This document shows, piece by piece, positions 31,701-42,070 of a stretch of 57,407 nt of DNA. Under the pieces are notes generated by a model. That model was given only the letters and a program-made list of their open reading frames with translations, did no database searches and was not told where the DNA came from. Source of the DNA: Paulinella micropora (Eukaryota > Cercozoa > Imbricatea > Euglyphida). The stretch is from contig BJOX01000357.1 of NCBI GenBank assembly GCA_009731375.1, positions 266,511-323,917 on the forward strand. Direction: 5' to 3'. The position numbers were made by a program, and so were the translations under genes. How positions within the stretch are numbered: the first letter of the stretch is position 1; every line of letters starts with the position of its first letter.

Positions 31701-32762
31701 ATGCGTGATAATGTTCGTATCCCTTCATAAATTTCTCACAAAAGTTTCGTTTTGATAAGAATGTTTTCATACTTGTTATGGTGTCGTAATGGTTCATTGT
31801 TTTTAGTATGTATATATATTTTTTGTCCTTCATCTCAGTCTTATATACGATTTTGTCTGGATATTCAACAATAACAATGTTGTAGTCTATATGTCTAGCA
31901 AACTCACTAATTTCGGAAAGCCCGCACAAATCTTTCATGACACCAGCCTCCTCATGTAGTTTGTTCACCAGTTCGTCTTGGATTCTGCGTCCGTCCTTGA
32001 TTTATGAATATTTTTTATGCTTTTCTATTTTTGCCTTTGCTACAAGTATTGCCCTTGCCAAATATGTTGTCATCATTATTTATTCGTATTACACCTTTCT
32101 TTTTATACATGTCTGTTTCTGTTACTGCCTTCAATCTTGCTCCTCCTTCTGGCATCCTTACACCCACAAAATTAAAATCAATAAGTTCCATTGTCGCTCC
32201 TTCTTCGTCCATATAGTTTTCGTCGTTTGATTGCAGTATAGATTCTAATCTAGTCAGTATATCTTCTAAATTGAAATCTTTTACTTTTATTAATTTTTGG
32301 TTTTGTACATTCCAAGTTGAAGGAATAGCACTAATGCGTATTTGTATTAAGTCATTGTCTTTGTAAAGTGTTTTAAAGTCGTCAATTATAGATCCAATCA
32401 TGCCTATGATACACTCTAATGGAAACTTTTTCACTTTTTGAGACATTGATTTACTTAATTTTATAGTATATACAGATTGACCAACAGGTAGTTTGTGTTC
32501 AGTGTCAATCATTATCAGTTTATAGCAATTGAACTCTATTACTTGTGGCTCTACATATTTTCGTTCCCTTTGTTTTCGCTCAGGTTCAGAATAAAACATT
32601 TCAGGGTCTGATAGTGCTCTCCTTGTTGTTCTTATGTCGTAAAACCTACTACAATTAGGTTTTTCACATACAACTTGTTTGCCTTATTTGGAATGTTATA
32701 TTTGCATCTGTGAGTTTGTCTAGGTTCCATGTGTGCCCACCATAATCGATGGTGTTCGACAT
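28708..32762 (-). CDS. PolB: Protein-primed family B DNA polymerase (frameshifted)
   Basis: Pieces in several frames follow the polymerase order. The start at ATG 32762 (MSNTIDYGGHTWNL) leads to an N-terminal region with several Cys pairs (CKCNICLTEGC-like and CEIKKK). Exonuclease motifs are KYVFFDFEANQETG (Exo I), FIAHNARGYDCQF (Exo II) and EYCHSDVDIL (Exo III). Polymerase motifs are DVCSLYPTVMY (A), KLCLNSLWGKFG (B) and YHDTDSVIY (C). All catalytic acids are visible. At least five single-base shifts and a 10-N gap at 30190 break the frame of about 1,340 codons. The gap is flanked by a 15-base duplication. In Mavericks this enzyme replicates the element from a protein primer at the terminal repeats. 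Confidence 0.92.
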
Positions 32763-32798
32763 ATATTAATTAGAATGTAATTTTTCAAAAAATACTTG

Positions 32799-33000
<202 letters not shown>

Positions 33001-33021
33001 CTATCTTTAATATGAATTTTT

Positions 33022-33246
33022 TCAGGTCTTAATTTGGCAGACAATACTCTGGAGCCTAATAAGGTCAGCCTTGATTTTTTCTCTTTTCTCTTTTGATTTT
33101 CTCAGTATGTCTGCCTTGTTTTTTTTTTGATAATATTCTTTTGCTCTCATAAGTGCTTTCTCTTTATTTCTTCTCTGATATTCTCTCATGCGTTCAGCGT
33201 GTTTCGCCATTGCCTCCTCTGCAGTATATGTAGGTTTTCTACCCAT
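33022..33246 (-). CDS. Small basic helical protein (74 aa)
   Basis: The ATG at 33246 opens MGRKPTYTAEEAMAKHAERM, followed by REYQRRNKEKALMRAKEYYQ and a Lys-rich helix. The E-Y-Q-R-R-N-K-E pattern resembles short basic repeats in proteins of algal DNA viruses. It is the closest gene to the right terminal repeat, mirroring the ExoX-C-like gene at the left. A DNA-binding role is inference. Confidence 0.55.
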   Translation of the reverse strand: MGRKPTYTAEEAMAKHAERMREYQRRNKEKALMRAKEYYQKKNKADILRKSKEKREKIKADLIRLQSIVCQIKT

Positions 33247-33348
33247 TTATATAAACAAAAACTTGTTTTTGTGTTTTTCAGCAAAAATCGCTCGTGATTT
33301 TTTATATATATAATAATTTTTATTTATTTAAATATTAAATAATCAATT

Positions 33349-33647
33349 GCAATAGGGAGTACTTTTAATTTTTTCAAAAAAGATAACTAAGTTCAGCACA
33401 GCAGTAAAAACTAAGAAACAGGTTTTAATGTCTCTTAGTGTTTATTTGGCAAAAGATAGATAAGTTATCTTTTTTTAGAGTTTGAGAGAAATTCAAATAT
33501 GGACTATTTAAGGCTTAATGATTGTTATATTGAATTTGGATAAAATTATGTATATTTTTATTGAAATTAATAGTAAGACTAATTTATATAAAAATAGCCT
33601 TATTTTATATATAAAGATAACTGTGCTATAGTGGTACCTATAGTAGT
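33349..33647 (-). repeat. Maverick right terminal inverted repeat
   Basis: It is the complement of 12182-12481 and ends ATAGTGGTACCTATAGTAGT. Differences are limited to a few substitutions and one length change. Confidence 0.95.
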
Positions 33648-33653
33648 ACTCAT
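33648..33653. repeat. Maverick target-site duplication, right
   Basis: ACTCAT repeats the six bases found before the left terminal repeat. Confidence 0.9.
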
Positions 33654-33763
33654 GATATTGATAACATAATCTTCCTCCTATGGCAATTGAACTTGAAAGA
33701 GAGTAAACAATTATCGGGTGGGAAAATGTAAGTACTAATGTATAATAGGAGAGCACTATCAGA

Positions 33764-33968
33764 CAATAGACAATTTTATTAATAATAGTACTTAGTCATA
33801 CCGGCCCAACCGAATGACAATTACCTATTTTACCTATATCACTTTAAGGGTAACGATATGACGGTGAATTCAAAGCTTGGCGGCTTGGGTTGTGGCGCTA
33901 GGTGACGTGTCAGTATTACTATCCAAAATCTCTAAGCAAAAGTAAAATACGAACCCTCTTGTCTAGTG
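33764..33968 (+). repeat. 5-prime direct repeat (LTR) of gag-only element
   Basis: It contains TAGTCATACCGGCCCAAC and GGCGCTAGGTGACGTGTCAG, and ends CCTCTTGTCTAGTG. It is similar but not identical to 37016-37210. Confidence 0.75.
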
Positions 33969-34685
33969 GGTTATGGGCCTTGGCAGCGCTTAACTCTGGC
34001 ACTGCAAGTTGAAGGGCTGAAGGAGAAGACCATCGCCGACTGGGAGGCGACTGTCTACAAAAGGGGCTGGTTTCATTCCTGTAATTGACACATTAAAAGG
34101 GAAGCTTAGGCAGCCCTGTGTTTTGAACGCATCGTTCGCTACCTGTCCCCGTTTTAGGTGACCGCCGTCTGGGAAAGAAGAGGCACATCAGACAATACAC
34201 CAACTGGTCTGCAGCAACAACGTCTAAAGGGAAAAACAGACAAAAAGCACTCAATGAGTTTCAGCATTCTAAGAGGCACAGACAAAAATAAAGCAGGAAA
34301 AGAAGTCACTGCCAAAGGACGATATGACGGGAGAACCCCGTTCAAGCAATTTCAAAGGGAAATCCAGGTCAAAACCTCGTTCTGACTTCCGTGTGGCTTT
34401 GTCTCCCAGTCTATGTCTGTCTGCCCTTGCTTTCTGCTTGATGTTTTACTTTCTTGGTTGATTATTTCAAGTCGCGATCGCATAAATGTGGATTACAGTA
34501 ACTAATTTTGTGGCATTTCTGTGTCTCTTTGTTTTCAACTTTGTCCCTCTTTCTTCTCGATAACCTGTTATATCAATACAACAAAGATTCACTCTTAATG
34601 CTTCTTGTTAAACGCCTGCCCTCGCGAAACGAAGCGTTGTAAACATTTCTGTAAATACTGAGCAGACGCCTGATACATGAGTTTT

Positions 34686-36550
34686 GGCATTAGGTGCAAA
34701 AGGACTTAAGGGGGCACTCAAGACCCCACAAGAACACCTTAGGGTAGTCCATGAGAGTAATGTAAGTGCGTTGCATAGCAAAGGAAAGAAAGTCCCCAAT
34801 TGCATGTGGAGGTGGGGAGAGAGAGCAGGAAAGCAATCAGCAAGAGGGAGAGGAAAGATAGGGTTGAGAGAGGAGCTGAGTTAGACTCAGAGTCAGGGTC
34901 AGACAAGGAAAACCTTACCTCTTATTTTACTGAGACAGAAAGGCAGCCTACTTTGGGGGGAGATAGTGGTAAGAGTGAGCAGGTGGAGGAGAGGGGGCGA
35001 GTGAGTAGTCAGCTTTCACCTACTTATTCCACACCAGCAACGACAAAAATCAAGACGAAGAGCAAGGAGCAAGTAGAGGAAAAAGAGAAGGAAGAAAGAA
35101 TGATAGTAGCATATGAGGAGAGGTTTGGAGCATGAGATGAAAAGGCAGAGAGAGGAAGCTTTTTCGTTTGCGTTTGACAAGCTAGTAGGTAAAGCCAAGA
35201 GGAGTGTGGCGGATTTGGTGAGAGACACCTCACCAGACTTTGATCAGAACTTGCACATTGTGTGGGCAAGACTAACCAAAAGGTTTGGTAAGGTGAGTGA
35301 GGAGGATATACATGTACAAGACAAAATAAATGCGATGAATGCATGGACGTTTGATGAGGGGTGTGATTATGCTCCGCATTTTGATGCGTTTGTTGCACTA
35401 GATGAAGAACTAAAGGCAGTAGGCCATAAAACACCCAAAAGAACAATAGAAACCATAATCACCTATGCCTTACAAAACCCTGAGTATGCATCAGAGGGGG
35501 TGAGAAAGGATTGGGGAGGATGGATGAGCACGCTGAAGATGAATAAGAAGCAGCATGCATGGTCTTTTGAGGAATGGTGAGAGGAGTTGGAAGAAAAAGC
35601 GTTAGACATAGACAGAAACAAAGAGAGAAGATGAAGAAAGAAAAAGCACACGCAGGAAAAGATGCCAACAAAAGAGAGGAAGGGCAGAGAGGCGTTTGTT
35701 TTTGGTTTCAGAGAGAGCGAGTGGACGCAAGTGGGAGGATGAGTGTCGTTTTGCTCATACAGAGGGGTCAGTCACTATGCGTAGTGTGCCTGGGGTGTGC
35801 TACATGTTTGAACAGTCAGGCAGCTGTGATAGATCTAACTGTAGATATAAACACACCACCACTAACAAGAAAGGGGGAGGGAAAGGAACAGGAACGAGAA
35901 AGAAGACTTTGAAGAAAGGAGACATGAAATGTTTCAATTGTAACATGGAGGGGCATGTGTTCTCAGCATGTGAGAAGGAGTGTAGGATGTGTGGGGGTGA
36001 GCACAGACGACATGAATGTGTAGAGATGAAAAAGGCGAGAGAAGAGCCAGGTGAGAAGGAAGAACCGAGAGAGAAGGAAAAGAGAGCAAAAGGGGAACAT
36101 GGAAAGTTAGGAAGGGGGAGTGAGTCAGACACTTCTGACACAGATGAAGAAGGGCTCAAATTCACGGGGCCAAGAGGGGCGGCGAGATTTTTCCGAGAGA
36201 GAGCAGGCATGGTCAAGGAGAAGGCACACATGGGCAAAGTGAAGGTAGTACAAGAGAGAGAAGTCTATCGTCAATGTGAGGGGCGAGTGTCAGGTGAGCA
36301 GCAATGTTTTGTGTGCACTCATGACATGGAGAGTGAGAATGTGTTGTTGCGAGAGGCAGCTTATGGTCTGTTGAGAGGGCGATTTTGCGGGCTGCATACA
36401 GACAAGGAAAGAGAGAGAGAGAGAAGGAAGCCCCAGGGATGGGGGAGCAAAACAATCTTAGCCCGACTAAATCGTTGGTTGAGAAGACCAAGAAAGAGAA
36501 GGCGAAGCGCTCAAAGCGCAGAAGTAAAAAGAAGAAAGGAAAGGCAGTGA
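34686..36550 (+). pseudogene. gag: Gag-like protein with CCCH and CCHC zinc fingers, frame-disrupted
   Basis: Successive frames overlap. The first (34800-35135) is charged and disordered. The second (35113-35580) is helical and capsid-like (AFDKLVGKAKRSVADLVRDT, later FDAFVALDEELKAVG). The third (35696-36550) holds a C-x8-C-x4-C-x3-H finger in CYMFEQSGSCDRSNCRYKH, a retroviral-type knuckle CFNCNMEGHVFSAC, and a further Cys/His cluster CRMCGGEHRRHEC. Acidic/basic linkers follow. The combination of capsid-like helices with a C-x2-C-x4-H-x4-C knuckle marks a Gag protein that packages RNA. The frame breaks suggest decay or sequence error. Confidence 0.65.
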
Positions 36551-37015
36551 TCGCAACCAACAAGTCAAGACCCTTCAAAGAGGAACGCGCAGCAAAAGGG
36601 AATGACGACCCGAGGGAAGATCGTGGGGCGGACAGCGATCTCGACAACGACTCAAGCTCGGACTCGGAGCGGCAATTGGTGGTGCGTGCGGTGCGCGAGT
36701 GGTTACATGACCCTGGCCGCGGAGTACTACCGCGTCAACGAGATGGCGGATGGGAGCCGGGGGGCTAAGAGACTCGGGCGGCAACTTCAAGGGAGCGGGG
36801 GAGCGCGCGGTGGGCGGCTCTACAACTGTGACTTTTACGCTCTATCATAAGTAACTGTAGAGCTTTTGAGCGTAACTTCAAGTCAGTCTACTATAGAGTT
36901 AGTGCATATAGTTGTTAGTATGGCTCCGTTAATTTCTGAATAGGGCTGCAAAATATTTACCATCATATATGCGAGGTTAGTTAAGGTAGGTGGGGCCGTT
37001 ATTCCTAAATAGGAG

Positions 37016-37210
37016 CAATGGACAATTTTATTAATAATAGTATTTAGTCATACCGGCCCAACCCAATGACAATTACCTATTTTACCTATATCACTCTAAG
37101 TGTAACGGTGAATTCAAAGCTTGGCGGTTTGGGGTTGTGGCGCTAGGTGACGTGTCAGTACTATTCAAAATCTCTTAAGTAAAAGTAAATACGAACCCTC
37201 TTGTCTAGTG
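37016..37210 (+). repeat. 3-prime direct repeat (LTR) of gag-only element
   Basis: It matches 33764-33968 with scattered substitutions and small indels, and is followed by TCAGA. Confidence 0.75.
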
Positions 37211-37215
37211 TCAGA

Positions 37216-37506
37216 GTCTCAGACTCTGAGCCTGCAACAAAAAGGAAACAGAGAGCCATCATAGTTTCCTATTGTCCGCCCTAACGATAATATTATCCAG
37301 CGTAAAAGGTAGTACCGGTTACTTGTCACTAGTCTTAATATTATCTTTAAGTTTGAGAAATTTTGAGAAATAGTTATTTAACATCATGATGATCATTCAG
37401 TGACAGGGGTTTACCGGACCACGAGTGACCGTGCGCACCCCTTTGCAAAGTTTGATTGAGTACAGAGCTGGTTCAAGTTATGAGTAGGGCAAGGGCTGGT
37501 TTATGA
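37216..37506. other. Host spacer between two retroelements
   Basis: About 290 bp of unique sequence without a gene. Its right end contains ATGAGTAGGGCAAGGGCTGG, which recurs after the next element and shows that element's insertion site. Confidence 0.6.
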
Positions 37507-37510
37507 GTAG

Positions 37511-37640
37511 TGTCGGCCGGCCCGTACATTACATAGTGGCATCAAGTGTTGTCCGGCTTGTCGTTACTTGACTCTTATGCTTGGTCTGCCCCTCTACAGT
37601 TGAGGTACGACTAAGTGTCAGAGTAGCTGTTCCGGTTACA
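37511..37640 (+). repeat. 5-prime LTR (130 bp)
   Basis: It starts TGTCGGCCGGCCCGTACATT and ends GTTCCGGTTACA. I find no difference from the 3-prime LTR when comparing by eye. Confidence 0.95.
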
Positions 37641-37642
37641 TC

Positions 37643-37655
37643 TGGAGCCACTAAC
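37643..37655 (+). promoter_or_regulatory. Candidate tRNA primer-binding site
   Basis: TGGAGCCACTAAC starts with the TGG expected for pairing to a tRNA CCA end and lies two bases after the LTR. The tRNA is not identified. Confidence 0.5.
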
Positions 37656-37888
37656 AAAAATTGAACTGGGTTTTGCTTTTGCTTTTCGTGAGGTTCACGA
37701 AAAGCTCAAGTTCTCACGTTTTTCTTGCCTTGTTTTTCTTGAGGTTTTGACACCTCGGAATTTCCGATAGAAAAGGGTGTTGACCTTTACCAGCATAACT
37801 CATAAGCTGTGTGTGGAGCAGTTGTGTGTGTGTGCTGTGTGTGTCATTTGTTGCTTTCTCACATCTCTCTTCTCTTTCTCATTTCGAT

Positions 37889-40800
37889 ATGTTACCACGT
37901 GAGAATAGGAGGAGGATGTTGACAGCAAGCAGCCCTTATTCTACACCAGCGTATACTAGGGGGGGTGGGTCTTTGGTACCTTCCTCTCTTGGTACACGTT
38001 TTATGGGGGCAGGAGCCCTCACAGCGTCGAGTTCGTCGACAACAGGGGGAACACCTCCCTCTTTGCACTTCATCTCTGCTCGTCTGGAAGACGATTTGAA
38101 GACGATGTGGCAGTTTCGTCTCACAGGTGATAGTTGGGCGGACCAGTTACCGTCCACAAAGGCATTGCAGACGGTCAGTGAATGCATTAATGCTATCTCG
38201 CCTGGTTCGACGAGGAACGTGTGGGACACACTTGTGATCGGACGCACCACAGTGGCCAATGTTATGGTGGCAGCAGAGATGGTGGTTCAGATTGCAGAAG
38301 CTGTGGGCATGGGGACCCACTACTGGACGCCTGAGAGGCTGGATGCGTCCAGATTGATGGCATCAACGGAGGGAATGGTCGATCTCAATATAGCGAGGTT
38401 GGGACAAGTCCAAGCTGAAGCCTGGGGCACCACTGCCATGGCTGGAGACCTTTCTCGTGACTTTGTCAAACGTCACGGACAGCCTGTGTACGACTTGGTT
38501 GGCTGTTGGCCGTCTTGGGATGTCTTGGATCAAGGGCATCCAAGATGGACTGAAGTGCAAAAGTTTGCTCAGTTTCACAGTCAGGTTTGGGCCAGAGTGT
38601 CACCCACTGTGCACGCAATGGGCAACTTTATTTTTCGGCCCAAGAGTGGTGTTGGGGCTAAAGTGCTCTCAATAGACGACGTGTTCACGCCCATTTTCGA
38701 CGCAATGGATGGCTTCTGGGACAAGGCAGTCTCAGGGACAAAGCCCACTTGGGCTACAGCGGGATCGTCTGAAAATCTCGTCACGTTGGAACGATTGCTG
38801 GTAGTGGATGCCATCGTTTATATGGCCAAAGCTTTTTATCATTTTGCTGTGGCTTGGGATGGCCAGGCAGAACGACGAAAGCTTGCGGTTTCGTCATGGA
38901 ACCGTAAGATGGAAAAGAACGACGAGGAACGACGTCGTACTATTGAACGTCACCAGAAGGATGTGGACCGCCTTCTGGGTGACCAGAAGGCTTTTGCTCT
39001 GGACAATCAGAAGGTTGCAATTCCTAGGCATATCTCTGAGCTTCGTATGTGGCTGACAGAGGTACGTCGGGTCTGTCGTTCAGCTAACATTTATACGCCT
39101 GAGGATGTGGCCATAGTGGCTGATAGGTTCTTTCGTTGTCAGTCATCGGTGGACAACGAATGGCTTATGCAAAGCGAGGTGTGGGCAGCTTTTTGGGGAA
39201 AGCTGCAGTCTACTCGGTTCGACGCCATGTGTGTCGATAGTATTGGTCTGATGCTCGCAGAGAAGATGGGCTACCATGTTTTTGCCTCTAAGTCACAGGA
39301 GGTCAGTCAGCTGCAGGCGGAGGTCAAGTGGATGGTGAATAAGAAGCCTGTACTCCACTACATGTTCCAGAGGATAATGGACATGGTGATTATGCTCACA
39401 CCTGCAGAAGCCTTCAAATTGACGGCTGTGGCATTGTTCGATCTGAACAATCAAGTCTTTATTAAGATGGCGAAAGAGATTCAGACGGACACAGAGGTAT
39501 GGGAATACCTCCTCAAGGGTACTGGACAGTCTACCCCTGAGGCCAGTCCGGAGATATGGAACGTGGATGAAGACGTGTTGGGGAAAGTCATGCGTCGAGT
39601 CCAGAAAACCATCATCGATGAGTGGAAGTGGTCGGGTCCGAGGTCAGGGACTCCCACTCAAGGTAATCAGAACCAGGGGGGAGGGGATGGTGCGGGACCA
39701 TTCGAGCCCGGGGATGAAGTTTATTGGGGCCAGGGGTACTCGCGCAGGGGACCTCAGTTCTATGGTCAGAGACCCCAAGGGGGGCCGGGGCAAGGTCGTC
39801 AACGGTTCCAGAGGTCATACTACAACCCCAGGGTGCATAGGCCGTTGTGCATGAAGAAGGCGGGAGCCTTGTGGCTCAAATCGGGAGCCATGTGCAAGAG
39901 CAATTGCCAGAATTTTCATCCTGAAGGCTGGGATGACTCGGTGCAGAAGGAAGTCTTGAGGAAGGTACGCTACGACTATCCAGTGGGTCCCTTCCATGGC
40001 TTGTTGAATACGAATAAGTATTCGCAGGAGCTCAAGAACCTTCAGGATCGTGATCGGAAGGCATACGATCAGAAGGGATGGACGGATCCTGGTGAGGCAC
40101 CTTATTTGAAGGGTGAATGGGAAAAGTTCAGGGTATGGAACCCTCTCACTTCAGATGGCGGCGACGCACCGGCGTCTATGGGAAGAGATATCCCGGGCAG
40201 GCACGGGAATGAATCCGTGGACCCCTCATGGAATTTACGGGGGTCATCGGATGCGTCCTCAGCAAGGTCGGCTGCTAGTTCTTCGTCGAGCTCGTCGTCT
40301 AGTTCGAGCGATCGGTCGGATCGAGGGCACCTTGACAACCGACGTAGTCGTTCAAGGTCAAGAGATCGTCGTAGTGATCGTGAGGTCACTCATGTATCGG
40401 GCGGTCGTCATTACGACGAGAGGGATGAAGCCCGAGATCGACGAGGATACGATCGAGGAGGGCATGTTCGTGGCGGATACGACCGAGGACGACGCGATTC
40501 ACGGAATCGAGATAGGTCACCGGAGCGGAGCCGAGATCGATCTCCACCGCGACGTCGGGGAGGGCGTTCAGATTCACGGGAACGTCCCAACTCAAATCGG
40601 AGCCCGCAGTGGGGCGGCAATCAGGGTAGTTCCCTTTTTCCTAATGCAAATGTGTATGGGGGGGGTGCGGGAACTTTTCCCTCATCGCATATGCAGCAGG
40701 CGGGAGCAGGTGCTTACTATGCGGGTCCAGCTCCGGGGCAGCAGTTACCAGTAGGCTACGGGCAGCCGATGCAGCAGCAGTTCTACCAAGGGCAGCCACA

Positions 40801-42070
40801 GCAGCAGGTGGTTGCTTATGGGGGACAGTCTTACATCCCTCCAGCACCAATCTTGCCTGCTCCTGGTATGCCGATGGGAGGCGGTCAGGGGACCGGAGGG
40901 CAGATGCCTCCGCAGCAACAAGTCCAGGGTATGGCGTTTGGTATAACGCTAGTGGATATGTTGGTGAATGTGCAGGGCAAAGCATTAATGCAAGTGCGGG
41001 GCCAGGGATCCCAGGAGGCAATCCCAGCGCCTGACTCGGAGGTCGGGAGGGAGAATAAGTCGGGTGAGTTGCCTGTCGGCCACGGAGGCGACATGGTTAC
41101 TCATGACCTGCGATTTGATGATAGGACACGCGTGGTAACGCGGGGAGTCCAGGAAGCTACGGACGCGGTGGCCTTGGAAGGCCAGGATGGACAGAATGAG
41201 CAGGTTGAGGACCTTGATAGTCACAGGGACACTCTATGTCCGGTGATGAATAAAGGCACGGACCTTAATGTGGAGTTAGCGTCGGAGGCGCTTGATAGTA
41301 AATATTTTGGTGGTTATGAAGCACTTTCAGCGGACGGGTGTGGCCCGGGGAAAGCTGAATTGCCTTTATTATTCACTAAAATTTTTATTGAGGATGTACA
41401 GCAGGAATGCATTGTGGGCAATGATACAATGGCATCTCTGAATGTACTCGGGAAGGAATTTATTGAACTATGGAGCAGGGAACCATGGTTTAGACACGGG
41501 TTTCGGCCGTGTCGGTTGAGGATCAAGGGAGTGGGAGGCATGACCGGGGTCTCAGGGTCAGTCATGCTTACGTTCCTTTTGAAAGACGGGAAGTCTTTCT
41601 CTCATCGGTTTTGGGTCGTCCCAGCCTTTGCTGGTGGTCTCCTGTTGGGGCTGCGGAACCTCAGACGAATGCACGCTCGGATTTATACGGATCTGAACGT
41701 GGTGCAGTACGGTGGATCCGAGGTGGCTCCGCGGTACGAGGTAGTACCGTATGAACCTTTACGGCGGGAAGGCCAATGTGCGGTAGCGCACGATTTGGAT
41801 GTGAGTGTCTCACCAGTCATGCGCGCTGACTGGGGGTGGACAAAGGTGGTGTCCGAGGGCACGGAGCCTTCGGTCACACCCCACATTCAGGAGCCTGTAA
41901 CAGCCTCGTTCTTCCATGTATGCACAGTAGAGTCGGGGGACTCTGGGGAAGCAAGTGTGGTTGCTGACAATTCTGACGACAAGATACAGGAGGGAATATG
42001 TCATGACCACAACCTTTGGCTGGGCCTACAGGGACCCACGCGACGTGAGGGTCGTGAACGTGGACTGTAG
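37889..42070 (+). CDS. gag-pro: Gag-protease polyprotein
   Basis: I choose ATG 37889 (MLPRENRRRMLTASSPYSTP) over the upstream GTG-extended frame, giving 1,393 aa. The first roughly 600 residues are helical and Gag-like. A Cys/His cluster with SGAMCKSNCQNFH (near 39890-39925) may bind RNA. Next comes an SR-rich domain (RSRSRDRRSDRE and RDRSPERSRDRSPPRRR, about 40260-40620) and a Gln/Gly/Pro-rich linker. The C-terminus carries a retropepsin-like domain: CIVGNDTMASLNVLG in the place of the DTGA loop, and GGLLLGLRNLRRM as the conserved second half. The expected Gly after D-T is Met. The frame overlaps the pol frame (shift of +1) for about 115 bases, so programmed frameshifting is possible. Confidence 0.8.
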   Translation: MLPRENRRRMLTASSPYSTPAYTRGGGSLVPSSLGTRFMGAGALTASSSSTTGGTPPSLHFISARLEDDLKTMWQFRLTGDSWADQLPSTKALQTVSECINAISPGSTRNVWDTLVIGRTTVANVMVAAEMVVQIAEAVGMGTHYWTPERLDASRLMASTEGMVDLNIARLGQVQAEAWGTTAMAGDLSRDFVKRHGQPVYDLVGCWPSWDVLDQGHPRWTEVQKFAQFHSQVWARVSPTVHAMGNFIFRPKSGVGAKVLSIDDVFTPIFDAMDGFWDKAVSGTKPTWATAGSSENLVTLERLLVVDAIVYMAKAFYHFAVAWDGQAERRKLAVSSWNRKMEKNDEERRRTIERHQKDVDRLLGDQKAFALDNQKVAIPRHISELRMWLTEVRRVCRSANIYTPEDVAIVADRFFRCQSSVDNEWLMQSEVWAAFWGKLQSTRFDAMCVDSIGLMLAEKMGYHVFASKSQEVSQLQAEVKWMVNKKPVLHYMFQRIMDMVIMLTPAEAFKLTAVALFDLNNQVFIKMAKEIQTDTEVWEYLLKGTGQSTPEASPEIWNVDEDVLGKVMRRVQKTIIDEWKWSGPRSGTPTQGNQNQGGGDGAGPFEPGDEVYWGQGYSRRGPQFYGQRPQGGPGQGRQRFQRSYYNPRVHRPLCMKKAGALWLKSGAMCKSNCQNFHPEGWDDSVQKEVLRKVRYDYPVGPFHGLLNTNKYSQELKNLQDRDRKAYDQKGWTDPGEAPYLKGEWEKFRVWNPLTSDGGDAPASMGRDIPGRHGNESVDPSWNLRGSSDASSARSAASSSSSSSSSSSDRSDRGHLDNRRSRSRSRDRRSDREVTHVSGGRHYDERDEARDRRGYDRGGHVRGGYDRGRRDSRNRDRSPERSRDRSPPRRRGGRSDSRERPNSNRSPQWGGNQGSSLFPNANVYGGGAGTFPSSHMQQAGAGAYYAGPAPGQQLPVGYGQPMQQQFYQGQPQQQVVAYGGQSYIPPAPILPAPGMPMGGGQGTGGQMPPQQQVQGMAFGITLVDMLVNVQGKALMQVRGQGSQEAIPAPDSEVGRENKSGELPVGHGGDMVTHDLRFDDRTRVVTRGVQEATDAVALEGQDGQNEQVEDLDSHRDTLCPVMNKGTDLNVELASEALDSKYFGGYEALSADGCGPGKAELPLLFTKIFIEDVQQECIVGNDTMASLNVLGKEFIELWSREPWFRHGFRPCRLRIKGVGGMTGVSGSVMLTFLLKDGKSFSHRFWVVPAFAGGLLLGLRNLRRMHARIYTDLNVVQYGGSEVAPRYEVVPYEPLRREGQCAVAHDLDVSVSPVMRADWGWTKVVSEGTEPSVTPHIQEPVTASFFHVCTVESGDSGEASVVADNSDDKIQEGICHDHNLWLGLQGPTRREGRERGL

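Larger units (their letters stand above)
33764..37210 (+). mobile_element. Gag-only LTR-type retroelement
   Basis: Two direct repeats of about 200 bp (33764-33968 and 37016-37210) enclose 3.0 kb that encodes only a Gag-like protein. TCAGA precedes the first repeat and follows the second, which fits a 5-bp target duplication. No protease, reverse transcriptase or integrase is seen, so mobility would depend on another element. The repeats differ by many small changes, so the copy is older than the LTR element to its right. The repeat ends are CA...TG and not the usual TG...CA, so the exact borders are uncertain. Confidence 0.7.

Noticed and set aside
40113-40754. 213-aa frame overlapping Gag
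   Set aside because: It is a shifted frame through the Arg/Ser/Asp-rich codons of Gag, with no independent features.
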